This document shows, piece by piece, positions 54,588 to 63,245 of a DNA stretch of 64,000 nucleotides (positions are counted from its first letter, which is position 1; each line of letters opens with the position of its first letter). The notes below the pieces were generated by a model. The model was not told the DNA's origin, made no database searches, and saw nothing but the letters and a program-made list of their open reading frames with translations. A program made the translations under genes and the position numbers. Origin of the DNA: Gammaproteobacteria bacterium (lineage in GTDB: Bacteria; Pseudomonadota; Gammaproteobacteria; Competibacterales; Competibacteraceae); NCBI GenBank assembly GCA_024235095.1, contig JACKNC010000001.1, positions 1,959,501 to 2,023,500 on the forward strand, in the 5' to 3' direction.

Positions 54588-55797
54588 GTAGTTGAATCGT
54601 AACCAATAGCGATGCCATTACCACCAGACGGGCAATGATTCGCCGTTACGTCAAAATTCACCGTCAAGTCTTCATACTGACGGATGAAGCTCCCCAAAGC
54701 GCTGTGGCCGCTAAACCGCAGCGTATATTCACCGGAGGCATCGGCGCTGAACCAGACATCACGGTTAGTCGCGCCCTGAATCAAGCGCACCCCGTTGCTC
54801 GGCATCACCACCGACCACTGGGCGCTGTCGTTCTCAAAGGCATTGAAGGTCACCGGCCCACCGAACAGTGTGCGGAACGGATTGGCGATATTTTCAACAT
54901 CGGCGGTCAACGCCACCGCCCGGCAATCCTCGGTTGTGCCACCCGTGGTCTGGCGCGGGGTCAGCTTGGGCAGCCCAAGGATCGTTTCAGGTTTGATCAG
55001 CTTGAATTCATGGAACTGGCTTGGGTCCTTCGGATAGCCCGCAATCGTTTTATCAAATACTTCCAACCCTACGCGGAATTTGCCATCCATGCCGCCGCCG
55101 AAGTTCAGTTTGGTAAAGCGGTAATCAACATCCGTACCCTCGTTCACGCCGCTGCCGTCCGCCAGCAACTCATAGAGGAAATGGCCCTGCAAAGCGGTTT
55201 CCGCATACAGATACGGTTCCAGAATCAACCGCCCGGTAGCCACATCATAGAAGCTGATTTGCAAATCCGGCACGAAGCGCAGTTCCGCGTAAGCATGCGT
55301 ATCCGCCTCACCCGACAACTCGAAGCGTTGCCACGGTTGCGCGTCGTGCAGAACCTGCCATTCCCCGTTGCGGTATTCCAACCCGGCTTTCAGGTCATAG
55401 CCGATATTCAAAGTCTGAGTCAGGTCGAGCGCCGCGTCCGCACTGGCCTGATACTCCAGATTCAGCAAAAACCGCCCGTTGATGATGATCGGCACACTGC
55501 CGGCCCAGAAGATTTTGGTGAAGCGCTTATTGACCAATGTGTAGCTGTTAGCGTAGGACGCCTGTCCGGTCGCCTGTACCCGCACCTGACTCTCAAAGGA
55601 TACCGGTCCCTGGACGACAACTTGGCCGTAATCCCCCCGCCCCCCACGGATGTGAGACTCGGCGTGAATCGCCGGCTGAAAATCGACCTTAACCGTGGCG
55701 TCCAGGCTAATCTGGCCGTTGCTACTGGTGATACGGCGCTCCTCGGGAGGCGGCAGATCCCCCCAGGAGACGGCAATGGGTACCTCGAATTCGATTA
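54588..55797 (-). pseudogene. Interrupted exported protein, central fragment
   Basis: Middle of the interrupted gene, about 400 codons, open from the junction with the composite insertion (55797) to IS copy 4. No family recognised for its first part (IEFEVPIAVSWGDLPPPEER, then beta-rich text). The second part is Ig/PKD-like (TRDVWFSADASGEYTLRFSG type: NRDVWFSADASGEYTLRF). At its 5' side the codons continue those at 57609 in frame (S-K-V-I-E-F-E-V). Confidence 0.75.
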
Positions 55798-55888
55798 TAG
55801 TCGAACAGTTTTTGGATAGTTTGCCATGTGCTCAGGCCACTACAGTATTCCTTGCTGGAAGGGCAATCAACATAAAACTGTTTGACTA
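55798..55888. mobile_element. MITE-like element related to the IS at 56659
   Basis: A 91-bp non-coding element. Its ends TAGTCGAACAGTTTT and AAAACTGTTTGACTA are inverted repeats matching the ends of the IS630-type element at 56659-57608. It is bordered by TA on both sides (55796-55797, 55889-55890). The left side is the host gene, the right a dead transposase. Confidence 0.7.
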
Positions 55889-55890
55889 TA

Positions 55891-56661
55891 ACGCTACTGT
55901 GCCCGTCCGAGCGTTATTATCGGCGCTATCAGCGCGCGCATCGACCGTTGACCGAGCGAGCACGGCAGGTGTTGCACCGGGTACAGCGCTAGTTACCGCG
56001 TCGGTCCATGGTGGTGGTGGCCGATAGCAGCTTTGCGGTGTTGGAGCTGTTGGCGGCGGTCACCTGCGAGACGTTCAGCGTCGTAACGCGGCTGCGGTTG
56101 GATGCAGCGCTGTATGCGCCGGCACCGTCACGCGTGGCCGGTCGCGGGGGACGGCCGCGCAAAAAAGGCCAGCGTCTGCCCACACTCGCGCAGGTGGCCA
56201 CCGACCCGACGACCGACTGGCAGCCTTGAACCGTGGCCCTGTGGTATGGCGAGGTCCACCGGATGGTGGAGATCGCTTCGGGCACAGCCGTATGGTACCA
56301 CGCGGGCAAACCGCCGGTGGCCGTCCGCTGGGTGCTGATCCGCGATCCCCAGCAACGCTTTGATACTCAAGCGCTGCTATGCACCGATCCCAACGCGCTG
56401 GCAGCGGATGTCGTGCGCTGGTTTGTGCGTCGCTGGTCGGTTGAGGTTACCTTCCAAGAGGCGCGAGCGCACCTCGAGATCGAGACCCAGCGCCAGTGGT
56501 CGTGGCATGCGATCGCGCGCACCACGCCGATACTCCTCGGGTTATTCTCCCTCGTAACACTCATCGCCGATCGGCTCGTTGTCGGTTGTGCGATACCGGT
56601 ACGCACCAGCGCTTGGTATCGAAAAACCCAGCCCACGTTTAGTGATGCGTTGGCGCTATAG
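55891..56661 (+). pseudogene. DDE transposase remnant, 5'-truncated with two in-frame stops
   Basis: One frame reads through TERARQVLHRVQR, stop (55990 region), LPRRSMVVVADSSFAVLELL, VTRLRLDAALYAPAP, GRPRKKGQRLPTLAQV, stop at 56227, then VALWYGEVHRMVEIASGTAVWYH, WFVRRWSVEVTFQEARAHLEIETQRQW. This is a DDE superfamily transposase (pfam13546-like), different from both IS630-type elements here. The N-terminus is missing and TAG replaces an expected Trp. Its final TAG is formed by the end of the neighbouring IS. Confidence 0.75.
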
Positions 56662-56672
56662 TCAAACAGTTT

Positions 56673-57119
56673 TTATATAGTTTTGAAAACTGCCGCCAGC
56701 GCATCAAAGAGATTTTGAAAATTTCCAATAATTTTCCTCAACTTTCCCTTAAGAATAGCCCAGTAATTTTCGATAAGATTTAAATCCGGTGAATAAGGAG
56801 GCAAAAACAGCAATCGATGACCATTGTCTTCAATGATTTCTCGTGTTTCTTCGGATTTGTGAAAACGGGCATTATCCATCACGATCATGCAATTTTTTGG
56901 AAGCACAGGAATTAAGCATTTCTCAAGCCAGGTATTAAATATCTCGGTATCTGTATAAGATTGATAGGCGAGTGGCGCAATAATTTCATTGTTGAGTAGT
57001 CCACCCAATAAATTTAGTTTTTCAGTAGGTCTGCTTTTCCTTTCACCAAAAATAATTTCGCCCCTTGGACTCCAGCCATATTCATTTCTGATATTGTTAT
57101 GAAATCCAGATTCATCCAC
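56673..57119 (-). CDS. IS630 transposase frame B, catalytic part (second element)
   Basis: DDE half: VDESGFHNN (first Asp), IVMDNARFHKS (second Asp), LPPYSPDLNLIENYWAILK (Glu). The frame is open upstream to about 57235, so the product is a frame A-B fusion of about 290 residues. All three catalytic residues are present, so the element may be active. Confidence 0.85.
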   Translation of the reverse strand: MDESGFHNNIRNEYGWSPRGEIIFGERKSRPTEKLNLLGGLLNNEIIAPLAYQSYTDTEIFNTWLEKCLIPVLPKNCMIVMDNARFHKSEETREIIEDNGHRLLFLPPYSPDLNLIENYWAILKGKLRKIIGNFQNLFDALAAVFKTI

Positions 57120-57163
57120 ATAAACAACTTGTTGAGATTCTTCCCCTCGGGATGCATTCGCCT

Positions 57164-57544
57164 CTAATTGCTGGGCAAACTCCGTCCTTTTTTGTTCATC
57201 CCTTTCTTCGTAGAGAAATTGTTTTTTTTATAGGTTATTTTTAGGGCTTTCAATCTTGCTTGAACCGATGAGGGTTTAACAGAAAAATGTTCCGCAATTT
57301 GTTTAAGGGTCGCCGAAGGATTGTTTCTAATGTAATCCGTTAAATCAGAGTCACTAAATTTTCTTGCACGAAATTTGGTTCTTTTTTTGGGTTTAACATC
57401 CCCCGTTTGCAGATACTGACGAAGCCAACGATTCAGGGTGTCCATCCCTATTTTGAAAAGCGTAACAATATCAATTTTCGACAGGCCATTTAAGTAACTC
57501 TGTATCACTCTTGTTCTTAAATCTTCACTATACGGCTTTGACAT
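57164..57544 (-). CDS. IS630 transposase frame A (second element)
   Basis: N-terminal DNA-binding part: MSKPYSEDLRTRVIQSYLNG with helix-turn-helix LSKIDIVTLFKIGMDTLNRW and a second one LKQIAEHFSVKPSSVQARL. Eight A's (complement of 57232-57239) after ALKITYK allow a -1 slip to KKKQFLYEERDEQKRTEFA, the expected continuation into frame B. The unslipped frame ends at 57164. Confidence 0.85.
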   Translation of the reverse strand: MSKPYSEDLRTRVIQSYLNGLSKIDIVTLFKIGMDTLNRWLRQYLQTGDVKPKKRTKFRARKFSDSDLTDYIRNNPSATLKQIAEHFSVKPSSVQARLKALKITYKKNNFSTKKGMNKKGRSLPSN

Positions 57545-57608
57545 TACAGTACTCCTTATTGAGCTAACTTCTTCATTATATATTAACTAATAAAAAACTG
57601 TTTGACTC

Positions 57609-59393
57609 TACTTTAGAGTCGCAGACAAAACCAAATACGCAGTGTTCTTTACGTTCACTGGCTTTGGCAACAAAGCGGGCGGTGTAGGGCCGAAGCTGAT
57701 CATCGACCTGCGATTCTTGCGGGGTCCAGCGCAGCGTACCCTTGCCCAGCGTATCGCTCCCGGAAGCGTTCGACGTCCACTCCGCGCCATAATTGGCGGT
57801 GTTCTTGGGAACCTTGGGGTGGGTCATCTCCAGAAACAGCAGTTGAGTAACCTCATAGTCCGCCGTACTGCTGGACTCGATTTCAGCGCTGACATCAATG
57901 ATTACCTCACTGCGCGGCTCGACGCAGATCGTGCCCGGATAGGTGACTTTGAGCGGGGTATCGTAACTGACGCGCCGTTGGCCGTTGGGACTGCCGTTGC
58001 ACACCACCGGCGTATCGGCAGCGGTGGGCGTAAGCCGCATCTTCACCGTGGGCGTCACCGGCGCGGGCGGATCGGTCTGAATCAGGGTCAATCCGCTCTC
58101 GGGCCAAGTGAGTTGCCGCGTATTGCCGCTGCGCTTCACCCGCAATCCCCGACTCAACGCCTGCATCCCGTTCGTCGTTTGCGGGACATCAATCAACCGG
58201 ACATCGGTCGAAAACTCCAGGTTATCAAACGCCTCGTTCAGCGCCGCCGGTTCGGTCTGCACCGTGACTTGACTGCCGCTCTGGTTGACCGACGTCGCCC
58301 GGCGCAAAAAGCCCTCGCCTTCCGGGGACACCAGCAGATCACCAATTTGTGGCGCAGTCTGCCCGGTAGGCAATTGATAACGCACCTGATCCACGGTCAC
58401 CGTCTGCCCCAGCGCGTGGTCTGCATCGAGAATCTGGCGCGGCTCCGCGCTTTCATCGGGTGTGCTGGCCGCCGTGGTCACGCTCAGTTCATTGCTCCAA
58501 CTGCTGTGACCCTGACCGTCGCTCGCCTCGACCTTGACGTAGTACAGCGTTTCTGGACTCAAACCGGTCATGGTCGCGGTAATGGCGTCCACGACCTCCG
58601 CATAAACGGTGGCGCGGGTCGGGACAAAGCGCGGCGTCAAGCTGGCATGAAGGAGATAGCGAATTTGCGAACTCGGTGTGTCGTTATCAAACGTCGCCAG
58701 CCAATCCATTTGAATCCGGTCGCTCTGCAAGGAGGTCGCCGAAACCAACTCCACCCGTTGCGGTGCTTCCGATACGCCGGTTCCATCGACAATCGCCCCA
58801 TCCAGGCTCGGATTCGCCGCCAGCCACGTCGCCGCCTCGGTCGGTGTAATCGTTCCATTCGCATCTGCCGCGATGAAGGCGATAAATGCTTGGAGCGCGG
58901 CCTTCCGCGTCGCATTACTGTCCTGGTTCTCCAGCGTGTTGGCAAAATTAGCGAGCACCGTCCCCCGTGAATCGCCCGCCTCTAGGCGACTCACCCAGAA
59001 CGCAAAACCTTCCAAGTCCGGGCTTCGGCTCAGCATGTTTTCATACAAGGCTGTCACGAACTGTTCATTCGTCAAGGACGCTGGGTATTTCGCTTGAAAC
59101 TCGTCCGATGCGACGAAGAAATCAGCAATGGCATTGACATTGCCCTGAAATGGCTCGAAACCTGCGCCCCCGTCCAGATAAACATCGGTCCAGAAGGTGA
59201 GTCCGGTAAGGTCGCCATAATCGGGCAACGTCGAGTTGGGCAACGGCGAGCGGCCAAACGCCGCCGCGTAGAACCAGGCAATCGTCGAAGCTGCTGGCGC
59301 ACTGAACGCCGCTTGAGCCGGCCTTGATGCAACAAACGCCAGCGCCCCCAGTAATGTCAACAGAATGAACGAGAAACGAATCGAGCGCGTCAT
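57609..59393 (-). pseudogene. Interrupted exported DUF4214/fibronectin III protein, 5' fragment
   Basis: First 595 codons of the interrupted gene. The signal peptide spans about residues 1-28 (FSFILLTLLGALAFVASRPAQA). A DUF4214-like region follows (IADFFVASDEFQAKYPASLT, VTALYENMLSRSPDLEGFAFWVSRL; about 75-140), known from secreted/S-layer-type proteins. Next are a fibronectin type III domain (about 205-305; LSPETLYYVKVEASDGQGHSSWSNEL) and beta-rich segments with scattered Cys. The start at 59393 (MTRSIRF) has GGAGGA 9 bp upstream. The frame is cut at 57609 by the composite insertion; 12 further residues from the IS precede a stop. Confidence 0.8.
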
Positions 59394-59463
59394 GATGTGT
59401 ATTCCTCCATGTCCAGAATGGATAAAGTATAGGGGAAGAGTTGACAATTGCACCATTCAAATC

Positions 59464-59743
59464 CCCCCTCACCCCCCTTTGCTAAAGGGGGGAACCAACC
59501 GCAGGGGAAATGTCTCCCCCCTTTGAAAAAGGGGGGCTGGGGGGGATTCTGGCTGCGCGCCCCCCTCTCCCTTTATTAAAGGGGAGAGCCAACCGCAGGG
59601 GAAATGTCTCCCCCCTTTGAAAAAGGGGGGCCGGGGGGAATTCTGGCTGCGCGCCCCTCACCCCCCTTTGCTAAAGGGGGGGAACCGACAGCAGAGGAAA
59701 TGTCTCCCCCCTTTGAAAAAGGGGGGCCGGGGGGGATTCCGAC
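59464..59743. repeat. Three tandem ~95-bp G-rich hairpin repeats
   Basis: Three head-to-tail units with anchors (GCAGGGGAAATGTC type) at 59501, 59595 and 59691. Each holds two hairpins, CCCCTTTGCTAAAGGGG and CCCCCCTTTGAAAAAGGGGGG, plus a GGGGGGATTCTGGCTGCGCG spacer. It separates the carbonic anhydrase 3' end from the interrupted gene's promoter side. The hairpins could end transcription of the carbonic anhydrase gene. Confidence 0.85.
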
Positions 59744-60562
59744 CTAAACTCCAAACAGCATTTCCACCGCGCCGCTATCCAGATCATAACGCGCTCCAAC
59801 AATCTTGAGCCGACCGCTTTCCTCGGCGGCGGACAGCACCGGGGATTTCTTTAAGCGTTGGACGACCATTGAAACATTGGCGCGCATGGCGTTTTCCGCG
59901 ATATCGCCCATGCCCCAGGACTGGGCTTTTTCGATGGCCGGTCTCAGGTTTTGCACAAGATAACCCAGATCGCCGGGTACGGCGCTATGTTCTCCCTTCT
60001 TCTTGCCGCCCTGGTGGCCGCCGCCATGTTCCAGTGCCTCAATAGCAGCCTTGACCGCACCGCACCGTTCGTGCCCCAGAACCACGATCAGCGGAATTTG
60101 TAATTCAAAGCTGCCAAACTCAATACTGCCCGTGACCGCTTCATCCAACACTTCACCGGCGCTGCGAATCACCAGCAAGTCACCTAAGCCAAGGTCAAAG
60201 AGGATTTCCGGCGGCACCCGGGAATCGACACAGCCAAGTACGGTGGCGAAGGGTTTCTGGGAATGGGCCAGGGCAGCGCGGCGCTGAGGGGTTCGGTTGG
60301 GATTGATGACGCGGTTGGCGACAAAACGCTGGTTACCTTCCATCAGGCGTTGCAGGGCTTCCTGAGGTGAATTCACCGGCGTTTCGGGGAGGCCATATCC
60401 TCCCGCGCCGGATGCATCCGATACTTGAGGCGGCTTCGGCGCTGAGTCCGGATTGGACTCCGCCATGGGTGGATAACCGACGCAAGCGCTCAGGGTGGTG
60501 GTCAAGGCCGTAGCGCTGGACAGGCGCAGGAAATCGCGGCGTGATAAGGTGCTTTCAGACAT
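59744..60562 (-). CDS. Tat-exported beta-carbonic anhydrase
   Basis: Interconverts CO2 and bicarbonate; periplasmic. 272 residues. A twin-arginine signal (SRRDFLRLSSATALTTTLSAC) doubles as a possible lipobox. The catalytic domain shows zinc ligands in GCVDSRVPPE (Cys, Asp-Arg dyad) and GHERCGAVKAA (His, Cys). A Gly/Lys/His-rich insert (HGGGHQGGKKKGEH) may bind metal. The start at 60562 (MSESTLS) lacks the 32 residues of a longer in-frame option that has no ribosome site. It is divergent from the MFS gene. Confidence 0.9.
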   Translation of the reverse strand: MSESTLSRRDFLRLSSATALTTTLSACVGYPPMAESNPDSAPKPPQVSDASGAGGYGLPETPVNSPQEALQRLMEGNQRFVANRVINPNRTPQRRAALAHSQKPFATVLGCVDSRVPPEILFDLGLGDLLVIRSAGEVLDEAVTGSIEFGSFELQIPLIVVLGHERCGAVKAAIEALEHGGGHQGGKKKGEHSAVPGDLGYLVQNLRPAIEKAQSWGMGDIAENAMRANVSMVVQRLKKSPVLSAAEESGRLKIVGARYDLDSGAVEMLFGV

Positions 60563-60661
60563 AAGATTCTCTTTCTCTCTGTGCGTGAAGAGTGAGTTTA
60601 TGGTGGTTACCCGACTTATTGTAAGAGGTCTACCCGCCATTGGCGGCAGAAGGAGCAACTT

Positions 60662-61819
60662 TTGGGTGGAATCGTCGTGTTGACGCCAGTACTTTATTTG
60701 CGCCTGTCCGGTTTTTACCTGTTTTATTTCGCCACGCTAGGTGTTCTGCTGCCTTATTGGGGACTGTATCTGTTGGCGCTAGGTTTTGCGCCGGCGCGGA
60801 TCGGCGAGTTGCTGGCCATCTCGCAAGTCACCAAAGTGATCGCGCCCAATCTATGGGGCTGGCTGGGCGACCATACCGGTCAGCGTATCCGCATTGTGCG
60901 CTGGGCTTGTCTGGCAACCGTGTTGTGCTTCGTCGGCATCTATGCCGCTGGCGGTTCCTACAGTCGTCTGGCGCTGGTGACATTGCTGTTCAGTTTCTTC
61001 TGGAACGCGGCGCTGCCCCAATTCGAAGTGGTCACCCTCAATCATCTTGGCGAACAGGTTCACCGCTACAGTCGAGTGCGGCTTTGGGGTTCTGTAGGGT
61101 TTATCGGTGCGGCGGTCGGCATGGGTTGGGTGGTCGAGGATTGGGGTGTGGCGACGGTGCCGACGGCGCTGCTCGGTCTGTTCACGGTATTATGGCTGAA
61201 CAGTCTGGTCGTGCCGGAATCGATCAAAGCGCCCGATCCGCAACCAACGCCGCCGATCGGTCAAGTGTTGCGCCGACCAGCGGTCATCGCGTTCTTTATC
61301 GCCTGTTTTCTCAATCAGGCCGCGCATGGCCCGTACTACGGTTTTTTCTCGCTGTACCTGGAAACTTTTGGTTATTCACGCGAATTTATCGGGCTGATGT
61401 GGGGGCTGGGGGTTGCGGTGGAAGTTGCTATGTTCGTATTCATGCACCGCTTGCTACCGCGTTTCGGTCCACGCCGGTTGCTGCTGGCGGCGCTAACTAT
61501 GGCAACGCTGCGCTGGTTGTTGATCGGCCATTTCGCCGCCAATTTACCTGTCTTGCTGTTCGCTCAGACCTTGCACGCTTTTACTTTTGGGGTGTTCCAC
61601 GCGGCATCGATCCATCTGGTGCATCAATTTTTCCCCGGAGCGTTGCAGGGGCGTGGTCAGGCGCTTTACAGCAGTTTGAGCTTTGGCGCGGGTAACGCAG
61701 TCGGTAGCCTCGCCGCGGGCTATCTGTGGCAAGGGCTGGGACCCGCTATGATGTTCAATCTGGCGGCGATCCTGGCGGCACTGGGGGGATGGGTGGCCTG
61801 GCGGCGGCTATGGCCCTAG
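60662..61819 (+). CDS. MFS permease, HcaT/LacY-type (MFS_1_like)
   Basis: 385-residue transporter with about 12 helices. It has the family start LYLRLSGFYLFYFATLGVLLPYWGLYL, the loop WGWLGDHTGQR after helix 2 and the second-half start RRPAVIAFFIACFLNQAAHGPYYGFFSLYL. This group resembles the 3-phenylpropionate permease HcaT and nucleoside permeases; the substrate is unknown. The start is TTG at 60662 with AGGAG 6 bp upstream; GTG at 60677 is the alternative. Confidence 0.87.
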   Translation: MGGIVVLTPVLYLRLSGFYLFYFATLGVLLPYWGLYLLALGFAPARIGELLAISQVTKVIAPNLWGWLGDHTGQRIRIVRWACLATVLCFVGIYAAGGSYSRLALVTLLFSFFWNAALPQFEVVTLNHLGEQVHRYSRVRLWGSVGFIGAAVGMGWVVEDWGVATVPTALLGLFTVLWLNSLVVPESIKAPDPQPTPPIGQVLRRPAVIAFFIACFLNQAAHGPYYGFFSLYLETFGYSREFIGLMWGLGVAVEVAMFVFMHRLLPRFGPRRLLLAALTMATLRWLLIGHFAANLPVLLFAQTLHAFTFGVFHAASIHLVHQFFPGALQGRGQALYSSLSFGAGNAVGSLAAGYLWQGLGPAMMFNLAAILAALGGWVAWRRLWP

Positions 61820-61985
61820 AAGGAGGCCGCGTTTGACCAGATGGTCATCGGCGCCGGATTCAGCGCGACAATCGCCAGCGCCTGACGATCGGAGCCGGTC
61901 AACATCAATACAGTTGCCGCCGTTGCCCCCAGATTCGGTATCTGGAGCGTACCATTTTCCGGACTAAACGCTACTTGACAATCTT
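61819..61985 (-). pseudogene. Open reading fragment without start, overlapping the sspB 3' end
   Basis: Minus-strand codons give VAFSPENGTLQIPNLGATAA, TVLMLTGSDRQALAIVALNP and APMTIWSNAASF, ending TAG at the MFS stop. The composition looks protein-like, but there is no start codon: the frame enters from inside sspB out of phase. It may be a remnant of a lost gene's 3' end. Confidence 0.3.
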
Positions 61986-62381
61986 CAGCTTCGGTTTGCC
62001 GCGACTCGGCTTGGCCGGTGGCTGATCGGATTGTGGCGCATCAGGCGGCGCGGGTGGTTCGTCGCCATCACTCTGTTCTTCGCTAAAGGCCATGCCCTGG
62101 CCGTTTTCGCGGGCGTAAATCGCCAACACTGCCGCCACTGGGATTTGCACCACGCGGGCGACCCCGCCAAAACGAGCGTTGAATTCGATCCAGTCGTTGC
62201 CCAATCGCAGATCGCGCACCGCCGCTGGATTGATATTGAGGATAATTCGGTTTTCGCGCACGTGTTGTTTGGGGACTTCCACGCCGGGTAGCTCGGTGTT
62301 GACCAGGATATGTGGCGTCATTCCGTTGTCTTCAATCCACTCGTAAATGGCGCGAATGAGATAGGGGCGGGTCGAAGTCAT
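61971..62381 (-). CDS. sspB: ClpXP protease specificity-enhancing factor SspB
   Basis: Adaptor that delivers ssrA-tagged proteins to ClpXP. 136 residues: core domain about 1-105 (TSTRPYLIRAIYEWIEDNGMTPHILV, IILNINPAAVRDLRLGNDWIEFNARFGG) and a Pro-rich linker. The C-terminal tail KPKLKIVK is the ClpX-docking motif. In most gammaproteobacteria sspA lies between petC and sspB; here only 120 bp separate petC and sspB and there is no sspA. Confidence 0.95.
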   Translation of the reverse strand: MTSTRPYLIRAIYEWIEDNGMTPHILVNTELPGVEVPKQHVRENRIILNINPAAVRDLRLGNDWIEFNARFGGVARVVQIPVAAVLAIYARENGQGMAFSEEQSDGDEPPAPPDAPQSDQPPAKPSRGKPKLKIVK

Positions 62382-62417
62382 CGTGGATCGATTGAGATCA
62401 TTGGAAAAATAAATTTT

Positions 62418-62435
62418 CCCCGCTGAAAGCAGGGG
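62418..62435 (-). terminator. Hairpin after petC
   Basis: CCCCGCT and AGCAGGGG pair around GAA. On the minus strand the stem is followed by AAAATTTATTTTT. It lies about 70 bp past the petC stop and before sspB, and may be a weak intrinsic terminator. Confidence 0.4.
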
Positions 62436-62501
62436 CCGAGCCGGTCAGCCGTTTCGCCAGGGAGTGAATAGGGTTGCCGCTCCCCGGCGAAATCAGCATT
62501 G

Positions 62502-63245
62502 TTAATGCACGTCCTTCCAGTATTCCCTCTTAAGCAGATAGAACACTACGAACGCTAGGAACAGGAACAGAACCACCCAGACACCGATCGCTTGGCGCTC
62601 CAGCTTAATGGGTTCACCAACATAAGCCAGGAAATTCACCAAATCCGCCATCGCTTCCTTGTACTCCGGTGGACTCATGCTGCCCGGTTGGACCAATTCA
62701 AACCCCGTGAGCGTTTTGACTTCATGACCCTCGGCATTTTTATGGACTTCATAGACCGGCTTCTGCATACCCTGGAGTTGCCAGAGAACATGCGGCATCC
62801 CCGCATTTGGAAAGATAGCGTTGTTTACGCCAAAAGGCCGGCTGGAGTCCTCGTAAAAAGTCAGCAGATAGGTGTAAAGATAGTCCACTCCCCGAGAGCG
62901 GGCGATTAGGGTCAGATCGGGCGGCGTTACGCCAAACCATTGCTTAGCTTCGGTTTTTGGCATGGCATTCTTCATCAGATCGCCAACCTTGGCGCCGGTG
63001 AAGATCAGGTTCTCCTTGACCTGCTCGTCGGTCAGGCCAATATCGCGGGCCATGCGGTTATAGCGCTGGTGCTCCAGAGAATGACAGCCCATGCAGTAAT
63101 TGACGAACAGCTTGGCGCCTTTTTGCAGCGATGCATCGTTGTGCGGGTCAATGGGCGCGGTCATCGGATGGAAGCCGCCGTCACCGGACGCAACAGTCAG
63201 ACCCGGCAGAGTGAGTAGCGCGAGTGCAATCAGGATTTTTTTCAT
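62502..63245 (-). CDS. petC: Ubiquinol-cytochrome c reductase, cytochrome c1 subunit
   Basis: Periplasm-facing haem c subunit of the bc1 complex. 247 residues: signal peptide (LIALALLTLPGLTVASG), haem motif CMGCH (in FVNYCMGCHSLEHQRYNRMA), the axial Met region NAGMPHVLWQLQGMQ, and a C-terminal anchor (WVVLFLFLAFVVFYLLKREYW). The start overlaps the petB stop by 4 bp (63242-63245), so the two are translationally coupled. Confidence 0.96.
   Translation of the reverse strand: MKKILIALALLTLPGLTVASGDGGFHPMTAPIDPHNDASLQKGAKLFVNYCMGCHSLEHQRYNRMARDIGLTDEQVKENLIFTGAKVGDLMKNAMPKTEAKQWFGVTPPDLTLIARSRGVDYLYTYLLTFYEDSSRPFGVNNAIFPNAGMPHVLWQLQGMQKPVYEVHKNAEGHEVKTLTGFELVQPGSMSPPEYKEAMADLVNFLAYVGEPIKLERQAIGVWVVLFLFLAFVVFYLLKREYWKDVH

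Larger units (their letters stand above)
56659..57608 (-). mobile_element. Second IS630-family element (Tc1/mariner-like)
   Basis: A 950-bp element with ends TAGTCAAACAGTTTTTA and, at the right, GAGTCAAACAGTTTTTTA. It is flanked by TA (56657-56658 and 57609-57610), the standard IS630 target. It is clearly more AT-rich than its surroundings. The right side cuts the host exoprotein gene; the left side is the dead DDE transposase. Confidence 0.88.

Noticed and set aside
57642..58970. 442-codon plus-strand ORF
   Set aside because: Antisense shadow of the DUF4214/fibronectin fragment; Arg/His-rich and without family features.
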